From CAIVAT01 sp964355945 (GTDB lineage: Bacteria; Bacteroidota; Bacteroidia; Bacteroidales; FEN-979), in assembly GCA_964355945.1 (NCBI GenBank), contig CAYHGE010000002.1:78693-142692 (forward strand): DNA of 64,000 nt. Reading direction: 5' to 3'. Positions 7,664 through 13,816 of the stretch are shown here, piece by piece (the first letter of the stretch is position 1; each line of letters starts with the position of its first letter). The translations under genes and the position numbers were made by a program. The notes under the pieces are model-generated. The model made no database searches and had not been told where the DNA came from. It worked only from the letters and a program-made list of their open reading frames with translations.

Positions 7664-9514
7664 TTATTTTTCCTCCAAAAGTTGGTTAAACTTATCCGTT
7701 AATTCGTTGATCATGAACGGTAATCCCTGAACTTTGTTGAACTGGGATATGTTGGGCATCGGGAACTTCATGCGGAGATAATTCACAAATTGTCCGCTGT
7801 TGAGTTCACAAACCACAATTTTCTTAAAGCCTTTCAATACCTTATCCGTGTTTTTCGGAAGCGGCATGATGTAATGGAAATGTGCATGGCTGATGCTTTT
7901 GCCTTCTTTCTGCACAAGACTTACAGCTGAATGAACAGCGCCGTAAGTGCCTCCCCAGCTAACAACCAGGAGGTCCCCTTCAGGCTGACCATCTATTTCC
8001 TGTTCAGGAATAAAGTCAGCAACTTTTTCCACTTTTTTAGCCCTGAAGTCGGTCATAATCTGGTGATTCATCGGATCAGTTGAAACGGTTCCGATAATAT
8101 TTTCCTTTTCAAGTCCACCAATACGGTGACGAAGGCCTTCGGTGCCAGGAAGCGCCCATTGCCGGACAAAAGTTTCCGGGTTGCGTCTGTATGGTTTATA
8201 GTCCGGGTCGTTTGCTTCCGCAACCGGCGGGTTGATTTCAGGCATGTCAGCCATTTTCGGAATCCGGAATAGTGTGGAGCCAAATCCAAGGTAGCCATCG
8301 GTCAGCAGAATTGCCGGCGTCATGTGTTCCATGGAAAGTTTGGCAGTCATATATGCATAATAAAAGCAATTTTCAGAAGAAGATGCGGCAACAACGATCA
8401 CCGGACATTCTCCGTTTCTGCCAAACAAAGCCTGGTAAAGGTCGCTTTGTTCAGATTTGGTAGGCAGACCCGTTGATGGTCCGCCACGCTGAACGTTGAC
8501 AATGACGAGGGGTAATTCGGTGATGACCGCAAGTCCGATGGCTTCGCTTTTCAGTGAAAGGCCGGGGCCGGATGTGGTAGTGCAGGCCATGGAACCGGTG
8601 AAAGAAGCTCCGATGGCGGAACAGATACCGGCAATTTCATCCTCCGCCTGGAAAACTTTCGCACCCAGAGATTTGTGTTTTGCCAGTTCCATCAGAATTT
8701 CAGTTGCAGGGGTGATGGGGTAGGAGCCAAGGAACAAGGGACGTCCTGATTTTTCAGCAGCAGCCAGCAATCCCCATGCGGTGGCAACATTCCCTGTAAT
8801 ATTCCGATAACGTCCTTTCTGCATGTTTGCAGGTGAAACCTGGATGACAGATTCAAGCGCTTCTATGGTGTCGGCATAATTATATCCTGCCTGAAGCACA
8901 ATCTTGTTAATCTCCACCAATTCGGGTTTCTTCTTGAATTTTTGTTCAAAATAGCTGAATGAAGATTTAAGGTCCCTGTTGAAAATGTAATAGAGCATGC
9001 CAAGTGCAAACATATTTTTACTGCGTTCGGCAGTTTTTGCATCGGTTCCAAGATCTTTCAGACTTGCTTTTGTGAGTGTGGTAATCGGCGCCTTGATCAT
9101 GTTGAAACTGTCAAGGGAGTTGTCGGTAAAAGGGTCTTTTTTATATCCGGCCTTTTCGATCGTCTTTTCGTCGTAGGCATCTGTATCTGTGAGAATTGTA
9201 GCTCCTATTTTTGCCCATTTCAGATTCGACCTGAGCGATGCAGGATTCATGGCTACCAGTACATCCACAAGGTCACCCGTAGTGAAAATTTTCGAACTTC
9301 CCATGTGAACCTGGAACCCGGAGACACCGGCTACAGTGTTTTGTGGAGCCCTTATTTCAGCCGGAAAATCAGGGAATGTTGCAAGGTCGTTGCCCATCAG
9401 TGCGGCCACGTCTGAAAACATACTGCCGGTAAGTTGCATGCCATCGCCGGAGTCCCCGACGAATTTAACCACTACCTCTTCACGTTCAATAACAGGTCTT
9501 TTATTCTTAGCCAT
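7664..9514 (-). CDS. korA: 2-oxoacid ferredoxin oxidoreductase, fused gamma-alpha subunit
   Basis: The first 200 residues are the gamma domain (VVVKFVGDSGDGMQLTGSMF, FPDFPAEIRAPQNTVAGVSGFQVHMGS). The rest is the alpha pyrimidine-binding domain (GSYPITPATEILMELAKH, QAEDEIAGICSAIGASFTGSMACTTTSGPGLSLKSEA, ITELPLVIVNVQRGGPSTGLPTKSEQSDL) followed by a transketolase C-like domain. I chose ATG 9514 (MAKNKRPVIEREE, 616 aa); ATG 9523 is also possible. Starts further out would run into the promoter and repeat at 9537-9598. The first gene of korAB, it is divergent from a ferredoxin that could be its electron acceptor. Confidence 0.88.
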   Translation of the reverse strand: MAKNKRPVIEREEVVVKFVGDSGDGMQLTGSMFSDVAALMGNDLATFPDFPAEIRAPQNTVAGVSGFQVHMGSSKIFTTGDLVDVLVAMNPASLRSNLKWAKIGATILTDTDAYDEKTIEKAGYKKDPFTDNSLDSFNMIKAPITTLTKASLKDLGTDAKTAERSKNMFALGMLYYIFNRDLKSSFSYFEQKFKKKPELVEINKIVLQAGYNYADTIEALESVIQVSPANMQKGRYRNITGNVATAWGLLAAAEKSGRPLFLGSYPITPATEILMELAKHKSLGAKVFQAEDEIAGICSAIGASFTGSMACTTTSGPGLSLKSEAIGLAVITELPLVIVNVQRGGPSTGLPTKSEQSDLYQALFGRNGECPVIVVAASSSENCFYYAYMTAKLSMEHMTPAILLTDGYLGFGSTLFRIPKMADMPEINPPVAEANDPDYKPYRRNPETFVRQWALPGTEGLRHRIGGLEKENIIGTVSTDPMNHQIMTDFRAKKVEKVADFIPEQEIDGQPEGDLLVVSWGGTYGAVHSAVSLVQKEGKSISHAHFHYIMPLPKNTDKVLKGFKKIVVCELNSGQFVNYLRMKFPMPNISQFNKVQGLPFMINELTDKFNQLLEEK

Positions 9515-9536
9515 AGGATCCATGAGTTTAGGGTTA

Positions 9537-9544
9537 CAAAGGTA
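9537..9544 (-). promoter_or_regulatory. korAB promoter, -7 box TACCTTTG
   Basis: On the minus strand TACCTTTG fits the Bacteroidota sigma-70 -7 consensus TAnnTTTG exactly. A TTG lies 18 bases upstream (complement of CAA at 9563-9565), inside the AAAATGC array, in the place of the -33 element. The predicted leader to ATG 9514 is under 20 bases. Confidence 0.7.
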
Positions 9545-9556
9545 CTTAATAATGTC

Positions 9557-9598
9557 AAAATGCAAAATGCAAAATGCAAAATGCGACAGGCAAAATGC
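9557..9598. repeat. 7-nt short tandem array (AAAATGC)
   Basis: Four exact AAAATGC units (9557-9584), one variant GACAGGC (9585-9591) and a fifth AAAATGC (9592-9598) keep a strict 7-base period. The array lies between the divergent korAB and ferredoxin promoters and overlaps the presumed -33 region of korAB. It belongs with other 7-nt arrays in this window that have different unit sequences. Confidence 0.9.
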
Positions 9599-9650
9599 GA
9601 AACTTAAGGTTAAAATATCACCTTCAGTTTTCGATATTCGGGAAAATATT

Positions 9651-9658
9651 TATCTTTG
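9651..9658 (+). promoter_or_regulatory. ferredoxin promoter, -7 box TATCTTTG
   Basis: TATCTTTG matches TAnnTTTG and lies 60 bases before the ferredoxin ATG. No exact TTG is present at the expected -33 distance, so this call rests on the -7 box. Confidence 0.6.
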
Positions 9659-9718
9659 CGGCGAAAATCGCTTTATTCACTCGTCCCGGAGAAATGCGGG
9701 ACATAAATTCAATAGGTC

Positions 9719-9886
9719 ATGGCTTATAAAATTAATGATGATTGCACTGCTTGTGGAACCTGCATCGATGAATGTCCGGTAGAAGCTATTGCTGAAGGTG
9801 ATATCTATAAGATTGATCCTGAAGTATGCACTGATTGCGGAGCTTGTGCTGATGTTTGCCCTGTAGAGGCAATCCATCCTGAATAA
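9719..9886 (+). CDS. 2[4Fe-4S] ferredoxin
   Basis: A 55-residue clostridial-type ferredoxin, a small soluble carrier of low-potential electrons. Two motifs are present: CTACGTCIDECP (residues 9-20) and CTDCGACADVCP (37-48), each CxxCxxCxxxCP, with the pseudo-twofold VEAI repeat after each. The ATG at 9719 gives the standard MAYKINDD start. Its own promoter box and a strong terminator frame it as a single-gene transcript. Placement back to back with korAB suggests it carries electrons from KorAB. Confidence 0.95.
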   Translation: MAYKINDDCTACGTCIDECPVEAIAEGDIYKIDPEVCTDCGACADVCPVEAIHPE

Positions 9887-9907
9887 TCAGGAAACAAATT
9901 GAATTAT

Positions 9908-9947
9908 AAAAGCAGCAGCCCTGGCACCCGGGACTGCTGCTTTTTTT
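9908..9947 (+). terminator. Rho-independent terminator after the ferredoxin gene
   Basis: AGCAGCAG-CCC at 9911-9921 pairs with GGG-A-CTGCTGCT at 9930-9941 around a TGGCACCC loop with one bulged A, followed by TTTTTTT (9941-9947). It lies 22 bases after the stop. Confidence 0.9.
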
Positions 9948-9972
9948 CGTACATTGCTCTCAAATTATTTGC

Positions 9973-10734
9973 ATGCGCCAGAAAATTTATTTCGCTTCCG
10001 ATTTTCATTTGGGAATTCCTGATCATGACAGCAGCCTGAAGCGTGAAAAGAAACTTGTTGCATGGCTGGAGATGGCACGAATGGATGCAGCGGAAATTTT
10101 CCTCATGGGGGATCTTTTTGATTTCTGGTTTGAATATAAAACAGCAGTCCCCCGAGGCTATGCAAGATTATTGGGGAAACTTGCCGAGATTACGGATTCA
10201 GCCATTCCTGTTCATCTGTTCAGAGGAAATCATGACATGTGGGCCTTTGATTACCTCACTAAAGAGTTGAACATTCAGCTTCACAGGGAACCCGAATTTC
10301 GCACATTCAGTGGCAAAAATTTCTATCTCGCACATGGCGATGGCCTTGGCCCTGGTGACAATGGCTACAAATTTATTAAAAAGGTATTTGCCAACCCTTT
10401 CAATCAGTGGTTGTTTCGGCAGATTCACCCCGACATCGGAATCAGACTGGCGCTTTACTGGTCACGGAAAAGTCGCAGCGCCGGGATCGAAAAGGAGAAA
10501 CAGCAACAGGATATAACACTGAAACTCATCCAGCAGCGGATCACGGTTCATTCGAATGAGATGTTGAAGCAACACCCTGACCTGAATTATCTTATTTACG
10601 GACATTACCACTATCCGCTTGATTTAACTCTTTCCCCTAACACGAGGCAGTTAGTCCTTGGAGATTGGATAACCCATTTTACCTATGCCGTATTCGATGG
10701 CAAGGAACTTGAACTTAAAACCTTTGACAGGTAA
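9973..10734 (+). CDS. lpxH: UDP-2,3-diacylglucosamine diphosphatase
   Basis: LpxH cleaves UDP-2,3-diacylglucosamine to lipid X and UMP, the fourth step of lipid A synthesis, at the inner face of the cytoplasmic membrane. The 253-residue protein has the calcineurin-like metal motifs in order: ASDFHLG, GDLFDFWFEY, FRGNHDMW, LAHGDGLGPGDNGYK and YGHYHYP. The family tail (ITHFTYAVFDG) is present. It stands apart from the other lipid A genes at 49.5-55.8 kb. A remnant of an 8-nt array follows the stop. Confidence 0.93.
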   Translation: MRQKIYFASDFHLGIPDHDSSLKREKKLVAWLEMARMDAAEIFLMGDLFDFWFEYKTAVPRGYARLLGKLAEITDSAIPVHLFRGNHDMWAFDYLTKELNIQLHREPEFRTFSGKNFYLAHGDGLGPGDNGYKFIKKVFANPFNQWLFRQIHPDIGIRLALYWSRKSRSAGIEKEKQQQDITLKLIQQRITVHSNEMLKQHPDLNYLIYGHYHYPLDLTLSPNTRQLVLGDWITHFTYAVFDGKELELKTFDR

Positions 10735-10755
10735 AGGGTTTCGCTTAGTGTTGAT

Positions 10756-10779
10756 CTGAACAGATGAGCAGGTGCTTAC
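10756..10779. repeat. 8-nt short tandem array, degraded copy
   Basis: CTGAACAG, ATGAGCAG and GTGCTTAC keep an 8-base period and resemble the GTGAACAG units at 16248-16335. The TAA stop of the lipoprotein gene (complement of 10776-10778) lies inside the last unit. Confidence 0.55.
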
Positions 10780-11510
10780 TTGTTTTTAACAGTTTTTCGC
10801 TGGTATTCCATTACGCGCTGATGGTGGAACATTACATGTTTGTTCGCGGGAAAACTGACGCTCAGGGTTGAGTCCAGGGCCTGATAGTAACGAAAATCCT
10901 CATCCATGTTGAGTACCGGACTCATGCCAAACGCATAGTTTAATACCACAAGTGAAGCAAGTGAACCGGAATGGTTCTTGATAAAGGCAATCTCAAGGGC
11001 CCGCTGGTTTTCCCAGATTTGCCTGAAAGAGGTGTCAAGCTTCTGGGTGAGATTATAATAGTCTGAACTGTCCTGTCGTTCAGCAAGCAACATGTCAAGG
11101 GAGTCAACCATTCGCTCATTTGTCCGTGTCTGGTGAAAAAAATCGACCAGCAGCATGGCATCTTTTGGAGCCTTTACCCTGATGTTGTCGGGAAAATCGA
11201 TGAAATTTCCTGAAAGATCAACCTGATCGCCGCTGTTAAGCATCAAGACCAGGATTTTTCCGGTTTGTGCTTTCAGCAGCCAGAAACCTGTTTCCTTAAT
11301 TGCCGGGTTGAATGTGTGTTTCCCATTGTTATCAAATGTTGTTGAATCAACCTGATGAATTTCACGGGTGTCCATCTCCAGCAGGATTAGTTTAACTCCG
11401 GCAGCTCCTGAAAAGTCACACGTGATCACTGCCATATCTTTCGCTGAGTGCTTGCAGGAAGTGAGTAGGAGTAATATTGCAAGGCTTGCAATTTCTATGT
11501 ATTTAATCAT
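10776..11510 (-). CDS. lipoprotein resembling the N-terminal (DUF4369-type) domain of Bacteroidota thiol-disulfide proteins
   Basis: I chose ATG 11510 (MIKYIEIASLAILLLLTSC), a lipoprotein signal with lipobox LLTSC; the frame is open further upstream only through a TTG. The mature 220-odd residues have a beta-rich first half (IHQVDSTTFDNNGKHTFN, GFWLLKAQTGKILVLMLNSGDQVDLSG) like the ligand-binding DUF4369 domain that precedes TlpA-like thioredoxin modules in Bacteroidota. The second half is helical. No thioredoxin CxxC domain follows, so no redox function is visible. It lies 65 bases downstream of the exonuclease gene. The family assignment is tentative. Confidence 0.7.
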   Translation of the reverse strand: MIKYIEIASLAILLLLTSCKHSAKDMAVITCDFSGAAGVKLILLEMDTREIHQVDSTTFDNNGKHTFNPAIKETGFWLLKAQTGKILVLMLNSGDQVDLSGNFIDFPDNIRVKAPKDAMLLVDFFHQTRTNERMVDSLDMLLAERQDSSDYYNLTQKLDTSFRQIWENQRALEIAFIKNHSGSLASLVVLNYAFGMSPVLNMDEDFRYYQALDSTLSVSFPANKHVMFHHQRVMEYQRKTVKNK

Positions 11511-11575
11511 GGTTGAATTATTGTTATTTGTATTTCCTGATACGGTTATGACCGGGTTTTTATTAAAACGGTGAA

Positions 11576-12301
11576 TCAAACGATTTGTACTGCATCCTCC
11601 GCCATTACAGGTTTGCCTTTAAACCGCAATAACAGGTTCACGATGGTTGCCACATCCTTCTGACAGTAGGTAACGATGCGGGGGAGGTCATGCTCCTGCC
11701 AGTAAACCCTTGCTACATCGCTCCCTCTAATATCATCCTTTGGAGTTGGGATGCCAAAAACGGCTGCCAGCAACTCCAGGGATGTATAGTTTTTGTAATC
11801 ACCAAACTTCCACAACTCCATGGTGTCAAGATGGTTTACCTCCCAGGGTTTTTTTCCGGAAAGGTCCAGGATGGCAGGTACCTCCAGCCCGTTTATCAAC
11901 ATCCGGCGGATGAGGTAGGGATAGTCGAACTCCTTGCCATTGTGGGCACACAGATAGTTTATGTGCTTCTCCCTGGCTTTGTTGAGCATTTCGTTGAAAT
12001 TGGTCAGTAATTCAACCTCATCGTCTCCCCAAAAGGATTTGATCCATAACACCCCGTTGCGCAGAATACCCGTGGAGATGCAAACGATTTTCCCGAATTC
12101 AGCATATATTCCAGCACGTTCATATACTTCTTCCGATTTTTGTGCATCATCTCCGCTGAATTTTTCAAACCGGGATAACTGGCTGGCTTTCTTTTCCCAT
12201 AAGGAATGAAAATTTTCAGGCAGTTGGTTGAATGTTGAAAACTGAGGAACCGTTTCAATGTCAAGGAAAAGGATGTGTTCGATGTTGTAGTTGTCAAGCA
12301 T
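11576..12301 (-). CDS. 3'-5' exonuclease, PolB-exonuclease-like (DEDDy)
   Basis: The 241-residue protein matches the predicted stand-alone 3'-5' exonucleases related to the proofreading domain of family B polymerases (PF10108). Visible motifs are Exo I FLDIETVPQ (residues 12-20), Exo II CAHNGKEFDYPYLIRRM, and Exo III YCQKDVATIVNLLLRF near the C-terminus, with the Tyr-x3-Asp spacing of the DEDDy class. No polymerase domain follows. Its role is probably DNA repair or RNA trimming; the sequence does not decide. The start is ATG. Confidence 0.85.
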   Translation of the reverse strand: MLDNYNIEHILFLDIETVPQFSTFNQLPENFHSLWEKKASQLSRFEKFSGDDAQKSEEVYERAGIYAEFGKIVCISTGILRNGVLWIKSFWGDDEVELLTNFNEMLNKAREKHINYLCAHNGKEFDYPYLIRRMLINGLEVPAILDLSGKKPWEVNHLDTMELWKFGDYKNYTSLELLAAVFGIPTPKDDIRGSDVARVYWQEHDLPRIVTYCQKDVATIVNLLLRFKGKPVMAEDAVQIV

Positions 12302-12338
12302 AATGTGGTTTATTTACAGACCAGTAACAGCAAAAATG

Positions 12339-12346
12339 CAAATTTA
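12339..12346 (-). promoter_or_regulatory. candidate -7 box TAAATTTG upstream of the exonuclease gene
   Basis: The complement of CAAATTTA at 12339-12346 reads TAAATTTG, fitting TAnnTTTG, 38 bases before the ATG at 12301. No TTG at the expected spacing. Confidence 0.45.
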
Positions 12347-12468
12347 TCTGTTGCTTTATCCTGAATAATACAAAAAGTGATCCTTTTGTTGAAAACTTTT
12401 ACAGTGACCTGTGGTGTTTATTCTATTGCTTAATCAGTAAACTGTATTTGACTTTTTGTGACAGATGG

Positions 12469-12499
12469 TTGCTTTTTCTATGTAGTTGTGCTATATTTG
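12469..12499 (+). promoter_or_regulatory. promoter TTG-N20-TATATTTG
   Basis: TTG at 12469-12471 and TATATTTG at 12492-12499 have a 20-base spacer, the full Bacteroidota -33/-7 pattern, and lie 18 bases before the ATG at 12518. It argues against longer in-frame starts of the downstream gene. Confidence 0.75.
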
Positions 12500-12517
12500 T
12501 GTATCAATACTTCTGTC

Positions 12518-13066
12518 ATGAAAACATTATGTAAAATAAGCGAACTATTTCTTGTAGTATCAGTATTCACGATGGTTGCATGCGAGACTATTCCGGATAA
12601 AAACGATGAATGCGATGCCACAAAGATGATTGAGCCGCAAAGCCCTGTCATCTATCTGAAGCTATTCCTTGACTATGATACCCTTCCCGGCCAAAGCCAT
12701 TACCTGTACAAGGCCACAAAGGCAATATTTAGTGGTACCATCACCAAAGTTTATTGCAGTGGCAAGATAAGTTCGACATTTTCTTTTAGTCCGTCCTATT
12801 TTCTTTCAGAGATGGATCCCCAGTATATTTTTAATGGGTTTTACCTGGATCAGTCATACCAGTTCAACTTTGACAATGATCTCGATTACCTGCTGATCCA
12901 GGCCCGGATCAAAGCGTATTTTAGCGACGGAAAAATCTATGAGTCTGATGAACTGATCAGAAGGTTTTATTACAAGAACCTGCAGTACGATGTAAACCAA
13001 ATGAAGAAGTATCTTAAACTTCTCATGCCTGAGCCGGTGCACTGGACTGAAGTTACTTCAAAGTAA
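12518..13066 (+). CDS. lipoprotein of unknown function
   Basis: The 182-residue protein starts MKTLCKISELFLVVSVFTMVAC, a lipoprotein signal with cysteine 22 in the lipobox. The mature part is rich in Tyr, Phe, Asp and Ser (YLKLFLDYDTLPGQSHYLYKATKAIF, QSYQFNFDNDLDYLLIQARIKAYF) and looks beta-rich and exposed; I do not recognise a family. The start is fixed by the promoter at 12469-12499. It is monocistronic and runs convergent to mnmD with 6 bases between the stops. Confidence 0.75.
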   Translation: MKTLCKISELFLVVSVFTMVACETIPDKNDECDATKMIEPQSPVIYLKLFLDYDTLPGQSHYLYKATKAIFSGTITKVYCSGKISSTFSFSPSYFLSEMDPQYIFNGFYLDQSYQFNFDNDLDYLLIQARIKAYFSDGKIYESDELIRRFYYKNLQYDVNQMKKYLKLLMPEPVHWTEVTSK

Positions 13067-13072
13067 CAGGTT

Positions 13073-13816
13073 TTACCTTTCCCTGTGCAGGAATGGTTTA
13101 GGACTAGCGTGAATTTTTTTTTCTGCCCGCAGAATATGCCTTTTCCCCGGGGGACCAGGCAGTTTTTCTGTGCAAAAACCGGCAGATTTCAAGGCCCTGA
13201 CGATGGTTCCTTTCACAGAATAGGTAACCAGGACACCTTCCTGCTGCAACGCATTGTGTAATCTGGCAAAGATATCCACATTCCATAGTTCCGGTTGCAC
13301 ATCAGGGCTGAACGCATCAAAATAGACCAGGTTAAATTCACCCGCAACAGGAATGTAGTCCTCCATTTTTCCAAATATCTTGTTCAGCGTGAACCAGGGG
13401 GAGATTGCCATTGATTCATTCCAGGCGGAGAGATGAAGGTTTTCGAAAAGTTCCGTATGGGATGCAGGCTCAATCTGACGTGGATAATTCAATGCCCGCC
13501 AGAAATCTTCTGATACCGGAAATGGTTCGATAGAAGTATAATTTACCTTGATTCTGTGTTTATCCGCAGCAATAGCGGTCAGAAAGGCATTCAGACCGGT
13601 GCCGAAGCCGATCTCCAGGATGTCAATTGAGTTGATCTCTGCACCCGGATCGGAGTTTAATTTCTCTACAGCATACAGAAAACCTGTTTCAATAAAAACA
13701 TGCAGGGATTCCTTTAGTGCGCCAAAAGTTGAATGATAATGCTGGTTCAGGCTTTTGTGAAATAAGGTATCTGAACCATCAGCTGTTTTAATAATCAGCA
13801 AATCAGCACTTACCAA
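13073..13816 (-). CDS. mnmD: tRNA 5-aminomethyl-2-thiouridine methyltransferase (MnmD / MnmC N-domain)
   Basis: The product uses S-adenosylmethionine to methylate nm5(s2)U34 of tRNAs at the wobble base. The 247-residue protein is the methyltransferase domain alone, without the FAD oxidase of MnmC. Motifs are TADGSDTLFHKSLNQHYHSTFGALKES (DUF752 signature), the SAM loop ILEIGFGTGLNAFLT, FNLVYFDAFSPDVQPELWN, and a C-terminal PPGKRHILRA. No ATG or GTG is available at the N-terminus: the best start is TTG at 13816, overlapping the E1 stop by 7 bases, or another TTG five codons later. Confidence 0.87.
   Translation of the reverse strand: MVSADLLIIKTADGSDTLFHKSLNQHYHSTFGALKESLHVFIETGFLYAVEKLNSDPGAEINSIDILEIGFGTGLNAFLTAIAADKHRIKVNYTSIEPFPVSEDFWRALNYPRQIEPASHTELFENLHLSAWNESMAISPWFTLNKIFGKMEDYIPVAGEFNLVYFDAFSPDVQPELWNVDIFARLHNALQQEGVLVTYSVKGTIVRALKSAGFCTEKLPGPPGKRHILRAEKKIHASPKPFLHRER

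Noticed and set aside
9336..9782. 148-codon plus-strand frame spanning korA start, the array and the ferredoxin
   Set aside because: It crosses both promoters and reads the ferredoxin gene in the wrong frame.
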